Assembly (NCBI GenBank): GCA_028694915.1
Contig: JAQVJY010000003.1
Coordinates: 117,348 to 181,347 of the forward strand
Source: Paludibacteraceae bacterium
Lineage (GTDB): Bacteria > Bacteroidota > Bacteroidia > Bacteroidales > Paludibacteraceae
Direction: 5' to 3'
Length of the DNA: 64,000 nt
The translations under genes and the position numbers were made by a program. The notes under the pieces are model-generated. The model saw nothing but the letters and a program-made list of their open reading frames with translations, did no database searches and was not told where the DNA came from. Positions within the stretch are counted from its first letter, which is position 1; each line of letters starts with the position of its first letter. This document shows positions 1 to 8,767 of this stretch, one piece after another.

Positions 1-466
1 CAAATGTACCGAAGCATTATCGAAACAGACTGAACCTGGCGACTTTGCCGTTTTTGAACAGTGGGTAACGACATACGTCACCAACTGGGCAACGTGCGAT
101 ACACTTTGCAATCATACGGTCAGCGATTTTATCATGAAATATCCCGACTATATCGAACAATTGAAGAAGTGGGCAACTTCATCTAACCGCTGGACAAAAC
201 GGGCGGCTGCCGTCACACTGATTATTCCTGCTCGCAAAGGATTATTCCTGAACGACGTGTTTGAAATTGCAGATATATTACTGTTGGATAGCGATGACAT
301 GGTACAGAAAGGCTACGGTTGGATGTTGAAAGCTGCCAGCGAAAGTCACCAGACCGAAGTTTTTAATTACGTGCTCTCGAAAAAAGCGGTTATGCCACGC
401 ACCGCATTGCGCTATGCCATTGAAAAAATGCCAAAAGAATTAAAGGCAGAAGCTATGAAAAAATAA
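1..466 (+). CDS. DNA alkylation repair protein (AlkD-like HEAT-repeat), 3' end only
   Basis: The reading frame is open from base 2, so the gene runs off the left edge; the in-frame ATG at 134 is internal, not the start. The visible ~154 residues resemble the C-terminal half of the DNA_alkylation (AlkD/AlkC) family. They show the NWATCD motif, a central 'GWMLK' helix and a 'PRTALRYAIEKMP' ending, where such proteins keep a conserved RYAIE segment. Family members are all-helical HEAT-repeat glycosylases that remove positively charged alkylated bases. The catalytic aspartate cannot be assigned from this fragment. A strong hairpin terminator follows the stop codon. Family assignment is fairly secure; substrate is inferred. 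Confidence 0.75.
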   Translation, partial: KCTEALSKQTEPGDFAVFEQWVTTYVTNWATCDTLCNHTVSDFIMKYPDYIEQLKKWATSSNRWTKRAAAVTLIIPARKGLFLNDVFEIADILLLDSDDMVQKGYGWMLKAASESHQTEVFNYVLSKKAVMPRTALRYAIEKMPKELKAEAMKK

Positions 467-478
467 AAATAACTAGAT

Positions 479-522
479 AAACAACAATCGGTCACCTTAA
501 AAAAGTGACCGATTGTTGTTTT
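479..522. terminator. Rho-independent terminator (bidirectional candidate)
   Basis: A 17-bp perfect stem (479-495 with 505-521) around a 9-nt loop, followed by Ts. It lies between the AlkD-like gene and the convergent minus-strand gene ending at 560. Its core ATCGGTCACCTT recurs in the terminator at 3646. Confidence 0.85.
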
Positions 523-559
523 AAAATTACTTTATCTTGAAATCCGGTAAATTGTTGTA

Positions 560-1309
560 TTAGTTTTCTTTAATACCCGCCTTTAAACCAAAAAAAGTTT
601 TCAAAGTCATGAAAAAATAGATATTCAATGCACAAGAAGTCAAGGCCTCAATAAAATCAGCAGTTTGATTGGAGGCTAACATATAAAGAAGCAAAATAAC
701 AGGTACACTGGCTAAACTAGCAATGGCATAAACAGTTATCATGGTGCTTATATTACGTTCTTCGTTCCATTGATTACGCATTTTTATGGCAATGATTATC
801 ATAAGAATCGATTCCGCAACAAAACCAAGCATCGCTATCACCCCAACAAATGACTGAAAATCACTTTCCATATCATTTGCTATTACTTGAAAAGAGTATG
901 CGACAATAGCCAACACAAACCACGATGTAAATAAGCGAACTTGTTTACCCTGTGGCATTGTATCATTATAAGTTTTTAAACCCCATACCGCAAATACCCA
1001 AACAATCCCCCCTGATAAAGACGTTAACCATGTAGGCAACAAAGCGGCCACTTTAATTAAAGAAGCAAATTTTCCTCTTGCCCCCTCTGCCAAATAATGA
1101 CCTAATGAAGCCAAACAAACAATAAGGGCAACATAAATAGCTATATTACAAATAGTATAAAATAATTTGTAATTGATTGATTTTTGTCCAGTAGTTGTAT
1201 CTATAGCTTGATTTTGTTGTGGTGTAACCCATTCGCCACAAAACTTACATTTACTGGCGGTTTCCTCGATTTCTTCGCCACAGAATGGACATTTTTTCAT
1301 AGTATTCAT
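560..1309 (-). CDS. Zinc-ribbon membrane protein of unknown function
   Basis: 249 residues. The N-terminus carries two CxxC pairs (CPFCGEE and CKFCGEW), the double zinc-ribbon seen on many bacterial membrane proteins. It is followed by a short polar linker and about six hydrophobic stretches, so an integral inner-membrane protein with a cytoplasmic zinc-ribbon is likely. A second in-frame ATG (MKKCPF, residue 4) could equally be the start. It is the last gene of a three-gene minus-strand group: the lipoprotein gene ends 6 bases upstream. The first gene of the group has the same zinc-ribbon. No enzyme motif is seen and I do not recognise a specific function. Confidence 0.7.
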   Translation of the reverse strand: MNTMKKCPFCGEEIEETASKCKFCGEWVTPQQNQAIDTTTGQKSINYKLFYTICNIAIYVALIVCLASLGHYLAEGARGKFASLIKVAALLPTWLTSLSGGIVWVFAVWGLKTYNDTMPQGKQVRLFTSWFVLAIVAYSFQVIANDMESDFQSFVGVIAMLGFVAESILMIIIAIKMRNQWNEERNISTMITVYAIASLASVPVILLLYMLASNQTADFIEALTSCALNIYFFMTLKTFFGLKAGIKEN

Positions 1310-1315
1310 AATTCA

Positions 1316-1723
1316 TTAAAGTTCAGAATGTGAGAAAGTCATATCAAATTGTTTTTCAGATTGGCTACCAATAAACCGATAGACAATATCAGCCTTAGCC
1401 TCTTTGACTAAATTAATCAACTCTACAATATCAGGATCATTCTTAGCTGTCAATTGGGCTGCCATAACAGGTCTCAAAAAAGCAGCACCTAATTTAAGTT
1501 CGTTAATAGAACCAACTGTTTCGTCTAATTCTATGACATAAACTAAGTCCCCATCTTCGAGTTTCACTTCTGTCATGGTCAATCCTTCCTCAATTTGTTC
1601 AGGACATTCGGCATTAGCAGCCGCTGCGGCAATGGCTAATTTTGATTTACTACAAGAGCTTACGGACATAAGCAACATACAAACTAGGATCAATTGACCC
1701 ATTTTTGAAATAACATTTCTCAT
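1316..1723 (-). CDS. Small lipoprotein of unknown function
   Basis: 135 residues with a type II signal peptide: basic start, hydrophobic core and lipobox ending at Cys24 (VSSC), so a membrane-anchored lipoprotein is expected. The mature part is acidic and about 110 residues long; it may be a small mixed alpha/beta domain. It sits between two zinc-ribbon membrane protein genes on the same strand with short gaps (45 and 6 bases), which suggests co-transcription and a joint envelope role. I know no characterised family for it. Confidence 0.65.
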   Translation of the reverse strand: MRNVISKMGQLILVCMLLMSVSSCSKSKLAIAAAAANAECPEQIEEGLTMTEVKLEDGDLVYVIELDETVGSINELKLGAAFLRPVMAAQLTAKNDPDIVELINLVKEAKADIVYRFIGSQSEKQFDMTFSHSEL

Positions 1724-1768
1724 AAAAATAAAATTTAAAATTAGTATAAATAAGATTCTAACTCTTTG

Positions 1769-3013
1769 TTACATGCGTTCAATGTCTTCTATCAATTGAG
1801 TTCTGGCTTCTGGCGTTCCTGCATATTCATTGTATTTCAGTATATACACTGGTTGAGAAGATTGATTTATGTCAGACTGTTTGAAAATCATAACATCACC
1901 TATCTCGCTCCGAGGAGTAACATCGTCGTAGTGAGCATCATAATCCTGACAGGCATAACACCCTTTATATTTGCCTTTAGTAATCATGCCAATTAAAACC
2001 CGATTGTTATGTTCTTGTACCGTTCCTGTAGTTATATCCACTTTTTTTATATAAGGATTTGCTAATTCCACTTTAATTTGACAATAGACTATATGAGGAT
2101 AAACAGTGCTTACAAAACAGGTATCCATATAATCATATTTGCCTCCTACCCACGTAAGAATTAACATTTCCTCTGTGTCAAGATTATAAGAGGCTAAATA
2201 CAAATCACCATAAACATCCTCTTTAACACCATCACCATTCCAATCTTCTGTCCCTTTTTTATAATAATCCGACAAAACACCTATATTGTAGGTGTTGTCC
2301 ACATTGGTCAATGGTTGATAGTTTTTACATGGAACATAAATTTGCCCATCATCTAACCTGTAAATATCTTTATCCTGAAAACCTTCGGTCGATTGAGCAC
2401 TCAAGATTGGTATAAAACCAATGACAAAAATCACAACTAGGACAATAGTAATCAACGTGTCGGATAAATGCCATTTTGTTGTTACCGCTTTCGATTCACC
2501 TTTTTGACATAGCAGTACCAATAACCAGAATGGACCAACCAAGGGGACTAGCGAAATAAAAAACCAGCCAGCCTTCTTTCCTGTATCATGCAATCTGCGA
2601 ATGACTATTGCAATCATTGGGATACAAACTACTAATGTTAACAGGTAAAAACCTATCATCAAAATAATGGAAAAAATATTGCCTGTTATTATTGCACTAA
2701 ATAAAGCAGGATAAAATGACAGCATAATTAAGCTCGTTACTAATACAGTCATCCAATATTGCTTACGACTCGTAACGCCTTGAAATTTTGCGTATTTACG
2801 AAAAAGCTCACCTATATACTGCGAAAAAAATGAGCGTTTGGGTTCATCGTCTGGCGATATAGGTAATACATCCTGTACCGTGGAATCAGCACTCTCAGGT
2901 TTACACTCATTGGAAAGTGGTTTTTCTTCAATCCACGATTTACAATACTTACATTTTTTAGCCGTTAATAAAATCTCTTCGCCACAATAAGGGCATTTTT
3001 TAGTTTGTTCCAT
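1769..3013 (-). CDS. Zinc-ribbon DUF805 membrane protein
   Basis: 414 residues. Residues ~1-30 hold two CxxC pairs (CPYCGEE, CKYCKSW), a zinc-ribbon. Residues ~70-200 match the DUF805 pattern: an amphipathic start (SRKQYW), four hydrophobic segments and the RRLHDTGK motif between the third and fourth. After a further membrane helix (~185-205) there is a polar ~200-residue C-terminal domain with a 'DWNGDGVKED' calcium-loop-like stretch, probably extracytoplasmic. It is the first gene of the trio ending at 560. The fusion of ribbon, DUF805 and an exported domain is unusual in my recollection. Function unknown. Confidence 0.75.
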   Translation of the reverse strand: MEQTKKCPYCGEEILLTAKKCKYCKSWIEEKPLSNECKPESADSTVQDVLPISPDDEPKRSFFSQYIGELFRKYAKFQGVTSRKQYWMTVLVTSLIMLSFYPALFSAIITGNIFSIILMIGFYLLTLVVCIPMIAIVIRRLHDTGKKAGWFFISLVPLVGPFWLLVLLCQKGESKAVTTKWHLSDTLITIVLVVIFVIGFIPILSAQSTEGFQDKDIYRLDDGQIYVPCKNYQPLTNVDNTYNIGVLSDYYKKGTEDWNGDGVKEDVYGDLYLASYNLDTEEMLILTWVGGKYDYMDTCFVSTVYPHIVYCQIKVELANPYIKKVDITTGTVQEHNNRVLIGMITKGKYKGCYACQDYDAHYDDVTPRSEIGDVMIFKQSDINQSSQPVYILKYNEYAGTPEARTQLIEDIERM

Positions 3014-3288
3014 TAGTAGTTATGCTTATAGCATTTGACTTATAGGTATTTTAGAAAAATCGCACAAATTATAAAAACACTTAATAATATACAAAATAAA
3101 CATTTTTAATTGGTATTTGCAAATAAATAACCATTATAAATAGACTAAAAAACAGTTCAATACCACACAAAACGATGTATTTATCTGACACAAAGCAGAT
3201 TACATACCCACTAAAATAAAACAAAATAACCACTTTTGATGTTCTTTTTATCCATTATAGCAGGTTTATATTATCCATGTAAATAGCT

Positions 3289-3296
3289 TAATTTTG
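3289..3296 (+). promoter_or_regulatory. -7 box TAATTTTG, start codon 6 nt downstream
   Basis: Exact match to the Bacteroidota TAnnTTTG element. The predicted transcription start falls at or next to the ATG at 3303, which implies a leaderless or nearly leaderless mRNA. No good -33 TTTG was found at the right distance. Confidence 0.5.
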
Positions 3297-3302
3297 TTCA
3301 TT

Positions 3303-3632
3303 ATGGATTTAAAGATTTTAGGAAATAACATTCGTCGTATCCGTCAAATGCGCGGATTAACACAAGAAAACGTAGCCAATGACCTTGGTTGCTCCCTCAA
3401 TACCTATACTAAAATTGAGCGAGGAGAAACCAATGTGCCTTTTATGCGGTTAGTACAAATAGCCACCTATTTAAACAGTTCGGTGACTGCCTTAGTACAA
3501 GAAGAAGAGGAAACTACCATTAATGAATTAGCAGAATCTATTAACAAGATAAAAGATGACATGGGCGCTCTACAACAAACACTAGCTGAGAGTTTAGCCG
3601 TCTACAAAGAAAAAACGTCGACTAAAAAATAA
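3303..3632 (+). CDS. XRE-family helix-turn-helix regulator
   Basis: 109 residues. Residues ~3-60 form a Cro/C1-type HTH (GNNIRRIRQMRGLTQENVA followed by a YTKIERG recognition region). Residues ~70-105 are charged and heptad-like, probably a dimerising coiled coil. I chose the ATG at 3303; a TTG nine bases upstream would overlap the promoter box. Divergent from the zinc-ribbon trio across a 289-base AT-rich gap, so it may regulate itself or that group, which is inference. A terminator follows closely. Confidence 0.85.
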   Translation: MDLKILGNNIRRIRQMRGLTQENVANDLGCSLNTYTKIERGETNVPFMRLVQIATYLNSSVTALVQEEEETTINELAESINKIKDDMGALQQTLAESLAVYKEKTSTKK

Positions 3633-3645
3633 TCAACTAAATATC

Positions 3646-3680
3646 ATCGGTCACCTCATTAAGGTGACCGATTTTGTTTA
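3646..3680 (+). terminator. Rho-independent terminator
   Basis: Stem 3646-3656 with 3662-3672, followed by TTTTGTTT. It shares the ATCGGTCACCT stem core with the terminator at 479. Confidence 0.8.
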
Positions 3681-3715
3681 TAATGCACGCATTTTACCAA
3701 CTGCAAAAACTTTTA

Positions 3716-3723
3716 TATCTTTG
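3716..3723 (+). promoter_or_regulatory. -7 box TATCTTTG for the S9 peptidase
   Basis: Exact TAnnTTTG match, 27 bases before the ATG at 3751, just after the preceding terminator. Confidence 0.6.
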
Positions 3724-3750
3724 TTTCCGTAAATTTACACAACCAAACGT

Positions 3751-5844
3751 ATGAAAATAAACTATTGGTGCATTATGGCAATTACCACCGCTTTAACAGC
3801 CTGCAACAAACCAAGCGACGAACAAACCATCATTGGTCGTTCGGATATCAAAGTAGAAAATGGGAGATTAACTCCTGAAGCCTTATGGGCATTTGGGCGT
3901 TTGGGCGATATGCAAGTAAGTCCTGATGGCAAGCAAATAGCGTATGGCGTAAGCTACTACAGCGTTCCTGAAAACCGCAGCAATCGCGAAATCTTCGTCA
4001 TGAATAGCGATGGTAGCGATGCGCAACAAATAACTCATTCGGCTAAAAGCGAATATTCGGCACGATGGGTAAAAAATGGTCAAAAAATAGCTTTTCTAAC
4101 AAGCGAAAGTGGCGACGTACAACTGTGGGAAATGAATCCCGACGGTACGGAACGCACCCAAATAACCAACCGCACTGGCGGTATTACCGATTATCTATAT
4201 GCACCTAATGGGAAACAGATTTTGCTGATAGCCAATATTCCTTTCGGAAAACGTACCACCGATCATTATCCCGATTTAGATAAAGCGAGCGGTTTTGTGG
4301 TAGACGAACTGATGTACAAACATTGGGACGAGTGGGTAACCTCTATTCCACATCCATTTTTGGTAGATTACGATGGCTCACAAGTAAGCAACGAACGCGA
4401 TTTATTGGCTGGCGAACCTTACGAATGTCCAATGAAACCATTTGGCGGCGTGGAGCAACTAGCGTTTTCACCCGACTCTAAATTGATCGCTTACACGTGT
4501 CGTAAAAAAACAGGTAAAGCCTATGCCGAAAGCACCAACAGCGATATTTACCTATACGATATTGCCCAAGGTAAAACCATTAACAACCTGACTGAAGGCA
4601 TGATGGGTTACGACATTAATCCTACCTTTTCGCCCAATGGCAAGTATTTAGCGTGGGAAAGCATGGAGCGCGATGGTAACGAATCGGACAAAAATCGTCT
4701 TTTTGTAATGAACCTGGCCACCAAAGAACGTACCGACGTGAGTGCCAACTGGGACCAAAGTTGTGCCACGCTCAACTGGGGAGCCAATAATCAAACCATT
4801 TACCTCACCAGCGTACAACACGGAACAACACAGCTCTACCGTGCCGATATAGCTCAACGCACGTTTACTAAATTGACCGAAGGTCAACACGACTACGAAG
4901 CCTTAGCTGTAAGCCATAATGGGTTATTTGGCATGCGTCATAGTATGAGCGCACCTAACGACATTTACCGTATTGACGAAGCTACAGGCGCACAAACCCA
5001 ATTATCGTTCGAAAACAAAGCCTTGTTAGATCAATTGGAAATGGGACGCGTAGAAGAGCGTTGGATTACCACTACGGACAACAAACAGATGCTCGTGTGG
5101 GTAATTTATCCCCCACATTTTGACCCAAACAAGAAATATCCTACACTACTTTACTGTCAAGGCGGCCCACAAAGTCCCGTAAGTCAGTTTTGGAGTTACC
5201 GCTGGAATTTCCAAATAATGGCAGCGAATGACTATATAATTGTAGCACCAAATCGCCGTGGATTATATGGTTTTGGTCAGGAATGGTTAGAACAAATCAG
5301 TGGCGATTATGCTGGTCAATGTATGCTCGATTATTTTTCTGCCATTGATGCTGTAGCCAAAGAACCATTTGTAGACAAGGACCATTTAGGTTGCGTAGGC
5401 GCAAGCTTTGGCGGTTATTCCGTATATTGGATGGCAGGCAATCATCAAGGCCGTTTCAAAGCGTTCATTGCACACGATGGTATGTTTAACCTGGAACAAC
5501 AATATTTGGAAACCGAAGAAATGTGGTTTGTCAATCGCGATTTAGGTGGCCCCTATTGGGATAAAACGAATAAAGTGGCTCAAAAAACATACGTTTCGTC
5601 GCCTCACTTGTTTGTCGACAAATGGGATACACCCATTTTATGTATTCATGGCGAAAAAGATTATCGTATTTTGGCCTCACAAGGTATGGCCGCCTTCAAC
5701 ACCGCCAAATTGAAAGGTGTACCTGCCGAATTGCTCATTTTTCCAGATGAAAACCACTGGGTTTTGCAACCTCAAAATGGCATTTTGTGGCAACGCACCT
5801 ACTTTAATTGGCTCGATAAATGGTTAAAACCTGCAGAGAAATAG
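3751..5844 (+). CDS. S9-family serine peptidase (DPP/acylaminoacyl-peptidase type), lipoprotein
   Basis: 697 residues. The signal peptide ends in a lipobox with Cys18 (LTAC), so anchoring in a membrane facing the periplasm or surface is likely. Residues ~40-430 contain PD40/WD40-like beta-propeller repeats (for example SPDGKQIAYG, SPNGKYLAWE). Residues ~440-697 are the alpha/beta-hydrolase domain, with nucleophile Ser552 in GASFGG, Asp637 in HGEKDYR and His669 in DENHW, a complete triad in S9 order. The family cleaves di- or tripeptides or acyl-amino acids from peptide N-termini. In asaccharolytic and mixed-diet Bacteroidales such enzymes (DPP5-like) serve peptide nutrition. The exact specificity cannot be read. 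It stands alone, with its own promoter box. Confidence 0.92.
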   Translation: MKINYWCIMAITTALTACNKPSDEQTIIGRSDIKVENGRLTPEALWAFGRLGDMQVSPDGKQIAYGVSYYSVPENRSNREIFVMNSDGSDAQQITHSAKSEYSARWVKNGQKIAFLTSESGDVQLWEMNPDGTERTQITNRTGGITDYLYAPNGKQILLIANIPFGKRTTDHYPDLDKASGFVVDELMYKHWDEWVTSIPHPFLVDYDGSQVSNERDLLAGEPYECPMKPFGGVEQLAFSPDSKLIAYTCRKKTGKAYAESTNSDIYLYDIAQGKTINNLTEGMMGYDINPTFSPNGKYLAWESMERDGNESDKNRLFVMNLATKERTDVSANWDQSCATLNWGANNQTIYLTSVQHGTTQLYRADIAQRTFTKLTEGQHDYEALAVSHNGLFGMRHSMSAPNDIYRIDEATGAQTQLSFENKALLDQLEMGRVEERWITTTDNKQMLVWVIYPPHFDPNKKYPTLLYCQGGPQSPVSQFWSYRWNFQIMAANDYIIVAPNRRGLYGFGQEWLEQISGDYAGQCMLDYFSAIDAVAKEPFVDKDHLGCVGASFGGYSVYWMAGNHQGRFKAFIAHDGMFNLEQQYLETEEMWFVNRDLGGPYWDKTNKVAQKTYVSSPHLFVDKWDTPILCIHGEKDYRILASQGMAAFNTAKLKGVPAELLIFPDENHWVLQPQNGILWQRTYFNWLDKWLKPAEK

Positions 5845-5988
5845 GACTCTGTAGTACCAAAAATAAATTAGAATAATATAGTTCTATATTCAAAAAAATA
5901 TACGAACTTTGTAAAGCTATTTCTAAGGTATCGGTCACTCACCATAGAATCCACTAGCAAACACATACACAGACGTGTTGGAAAATTT

Positions 5989-6375
5989 ATGAAAAAGATA
6001 CTCTCTTTCATTATTGTCATAAGTTGTTTACTACTAACCGCACACGGAACGTCATCATCTGTGCCTAACGTGTTAGAAGTGACACCTAACACCAATGCGG
6101 AGGTTTCGTCGTGTTACTTTTCTAAAACCGAATCTATCACCGATTTTCGGTCCATTTTAGCGGCTAATTCCATTCAATGTCCCCCAATAGCCTCCTCCAC
6201 TTTATCGGGAAATCCCTCGTTTGGGAACTCCTTTTTACCCTACTCCGTACTTATAAAATACAATCACTCACTCCATAAAGCGCAATGGAACATTCGCTGT
6301 GACGTCGATTTTACTTCCAATGACCTCGTGCAAGCGCACTACTACGTCTTTGCGCTACGCCGTATTTTAATTTAG
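5989..6375 (+). CDS. Small exported hypothetical protein
   Basis: 128 residues with a clear Sec signal peptide (MKKILSFIIVISCLLLTAHG, cleavage near residue 20). The mature ~105 residues contain two cysteines and no motif I recognise. The 144-base gap upstream separates it from the S9 peptidase, with no clear TAnnTTTG box. The size is in the range of small periplasmic proteins found beside transporters, but nothing links it firmly to its neighbours. Coding status rests on the signal peptide and the clean frame. Confidence 0.5.
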   Translation: MKKILSFIIVISCLLLTAHGTSSSVPNVLEVTPNTNAEVSSCYFSKTESITDFRSILAANSIQCPPIASSTLSGNPSFGNSFLPYSVLIKYNHSLHKAQWNIRCDVDFTSNDLVQAHYYVFALRRILI

Positions 6376-6471
6376 AATTTAGATAAATCAGTCGTCTTTA
6401 GTATCCATTACCTCGTTTGTAATGGTTTTTATCTGTATTTATTTATCTAAAACAAACTAAATTAATTCGTT

Positions 6472-7005
6472 ATGACAAATTCATTTATATCTCCAGCCCT
6501 CATTGCTGGAGAATCGAACGTGGCTATTCGTAAAAGCAAAAAAACAATGGCAGTAGCTATAATACTCTTAGTGGTTGGCATCGCATGTATCGCAGGCATT
6601 TTGTCTCTCCGGGCAGGAACCGCAAGCTTCGTCTCTGTTTCTCTAGGTTTATTATCTGCCACTTGTATTCTTGTCGGTATCGTACAATTGGCATTTGGCG
6701 GAAAAGCATACATATACACACCAACCAATAGTAAAGTATACGGACGCGTATTCTTTTGTACTTCAGGAAAAGGTCAAGAAACCATTACCGCTATTAAGAC
6801 GAAAAACTGGGGTCAACTTGAAAAGCTAATTTCACACAATGAAAGTGGTGTAAAATTGGAATTTGTAACATCTAAAGATCGGCAGTTTGCACGTTGTCAG
6901 GTGCTTACATTTATTCCTTACAGCTTTGAGCCACTATCCGATGTGATGGTGTTGTCGTCCCAAGAAATAGAAGCACTTTTAAAAGTTACAAATACTAAAC
7001 TCTAG
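6472..7005 (+). CDS. Small membrane protein of unknown function
   Basis: 177 residues. Two hydrophobic helices (~26-45 and ~52-75) are separated by a short polar turn. They are followed by a ~100-residue soluble domain, rich in beta-prone residues, that ends in LLKVTNTKL. Such two-helix-plus-domain proteins recall bacterial PH-like or DUF-type membrane proteins, but I cannot name a family. It lies 27 bases upstream of the Na/Pi cotransporter and may be co-transcribed with it. Confidence 0.55.
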   Translation: MTNSFISPALIAGESNVAIRKSKKTMAVAIILLVVGIACIAGILSLRAGTASFVSVSLGLLSATCILVGIVQLAFGGKAYIYTPTNSKVYGRVFFCTSGKGQETITAIKTKNWGQLEKLISHNESGVKLEFVTSKDRQFARCQVLTFIPYSFEPLSDVMVLSSQEIEALLKVTNTKL

Positions 7006-7032
7006 TATATTAACGTAAAACCCAATTAAATT

Positions 7033-8703
7033 ATGAATTTTTCATTCTTGGATTTTCTAAATCTCTGTGGTTCTTTAGGGTTGTTTCTCTTTGGCATGAC
7101 CATGATGAGTGAAGCCCTACAAAAAGTAGCTGGAGACAAAATGAGAGCGATTTTAGCAAGTATGACTAAAAATCGCGTAATGGGAGTCTTGACAGGTGTG
7201 GCTATCACCTCTATCATCCAGTCATCGAGTGCCACAACCGTGATGGTGGTGAGTTTTGTGAATGCTGGCTTGCTGTCATTAGCAGAATCAATCACGGTAA
7301 TTATGGGTGCCAACATTGGTACTACGGTAACAGCTTGGTTGGTTTCATTAGTGGGCTTCAAATTTAGTATTGCAGCTATCGCCATTCCATTAATTGGTAT
7401 CTCCATGCCATTTTTATTTTCCAAACGAGATAAACGGAAATCCATTGGACAACTCATGGTTGGATTTTCGCTGCTCTTTATCGGTTTAGAATATCTAAAA
7501 AATAGTGTACCTGATATCAATTCAAATCCACAAGTTCTTGAATTTCTGTCACAATACAGTGATATGGGCTATGGTTCAGTATTGTTATTCCTATTAGTAG
7601 GTAGCATCTTGACCATTATCATGCAATCATCGAGTGCTACTATGGCTATTACATTGGTTATGTTGAATCAAGGATGGATTAACTTTGAGGTAGCTGCTGC
7701 CATGGTAATGGGTGAAAATATAGGGACCACTATTACGGCGAATATTGCAGCCATTCCTGCTAGCACAAATGCAAGACGAGCTGCCTTATCGCATACCTTA
7801 TTCAATGTTCTTGGTGTAGTGTGGTTGCTCATTGTCTTTTATCCATTTACACGCTTTGTACAATGGGCTGTTACATGGGGCGAAGCCTCTGCTAATACAC
7901 CTTTATACGCTTTATCATTATTTCATACCATGTTCAACCTTGTGAACGTATGTATTATGATTTGGTTAGTAAAAGTGTACGAGAAAATTGTGACCACGTT
8001 GATTAAAGATAAAAAAACAGACAGCGAATTTGGGTTACAATTTATTTCGGGTAGTCTGCTGTCGACTGGTGAATTATCACTTATAGAGGCCGAAAAAGAA
8101 ATTGAACATTTCACACAACGCACCCAATTAATGTTCGAAGAAGTCCGTAAATATGCGGTTCAAAAACATAATAACAAGAACAATGAGGGTTGCGCCGAAC
8201 GCATTGAACAATTTGAAGAGGCAAGTGATAAAACAGATTTAGCTATTGCGAACTATCTGCACGCTATTGCCGATTCGCCAACTAGTAGCGAGTTGAAACG
8301 CAATATTCGTAATTACGTGTATGTAACGTCTGAAATTGAAACGATAGCTGACTGTTGCCACAATATAGGACGAACAGCCACACGCAAAAATAGCAGTAAA
8401 CTCAATTTCACGCCTGATCAAATAGCCGACTTAAATCAAATGTTTGATTTGGTAGAGGCTCACTTAAATCTCTTCTATAAAAGTATCAAGAAACTTCAAA
8501 TTACTGAAGAGTGCCGTGCCGAAATTCTCCGCATCGAAAACGACATTAATAACTTGCGCTATGCCCTAAAAATGAAAAGTATCGATCAAGTGAACAATGG
8601 CACGTTAACCTATGCTTCGAGTACGCATTTTATGGATATGATAGAAGAATGTGAACGTCTGGCCGACGCCATTACCAAAGTAACAACAGAAAAAAAGTTG
8701 TAA
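7033..8703 (+). CDS. Na+/phosphate cotransporter (NptA/YjbB type) with PhoU-like tail
   Basis: 556 residues. Residues ~1-310 contain the two inverted Na_Pi_cotrans repeats, each with the QSSSAT signature (QSSSATTVMVV near residue 57 and QSSSATMAITL near 198), plus GANIGTT and GENIGTT motifs. Residues ~340-556 are helical and match the PhoU-like regulatory domain (long charged helices). The family imports phosphate with sodium, or in the YjbB case exports phosphate, across the inner membrane. A sodium-coupled carrier fits an organism with a sodium-pumping Nqr elsewhere in the window. A terminator follows. Confidence 0.93.
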   Translation: MNFSFLDFLNLCGSLGLFLFGMTMMSEALQKVAGDKMRAILASMTKNRVMGVLTGVAITSIIQSSSATTVMVVSFVNAGLLSLAESITVIMGANIGTTVTAWLVSLVGFKFSIAAIAIPLIGISMPFLFSKRDKRKSIGQLMVGFSLLFIGLEYLKNSVPDINSNPQVLEFLSQYSDMGYGSVLLFLLVGSILTIIMQSSSATMAITLVMLNQGWINFEVAAAMVMGENIGTTITANIAAIPASTNARRAALSHTLFNVLGVVWLLIVFYPFTRFVQWAVTWGEASANTPLYALSLFHTMFNLVNVCIMIWLVKVYEKIVTTLIKDKKTDSEFGLQFISGSLLSTGELSLIEAEKEIEHFTQRTQLMFEEVRKYAVQKHNNKNNEGCAERIEQFEEASDKTDLAIANYLHAIADSPTSSELKRNIRNYVYVTSEIETIADCCHNIGRTATRKNSSKLNFTPDQIADLNQMFDLVEAHLNLFYKSIKKLQITEECRAEILRIENDINNLRYALKMKSIDQVNNGTLTYASSTHFMDMIEECERLADAITKVTTEKKL

Positions 8704-8714
8704 TAAGCAATAAA

Positions 8715-8744
8715 GGCTGCCAATCACTGGCAGCCCTTATTTTT
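8715..8744. terminator. Terminator between convergent genes
   Basis: GGCTGCCA stem (8715-8722 with 8728-8735), flanked by A-rich and T-rich sides. It lies between the Na/Pi gene (+) and sppA (-) and probably serves both. Confidence 0.8.
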
Positions 8745-8767
8745 CAAAACAATTTATTCTACAAATT

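Noticed and set aside
134..466. ATG at 134 as the start of the first gene
   Set aside because: The frame is open to the left edge and the residues upstream continue the AlkD-like family, so 134 is internal.
5868..6095. Minus-strand frame overlapping the small exported protein
   Set aside because: Antisense to a signal-peptide-bearing frame and without family features.
6260..6380. Frame break near the small exported protein
   Set aside because: The 128-residue frame is complete with signal peptide and stop; no homologue frame continues after it.
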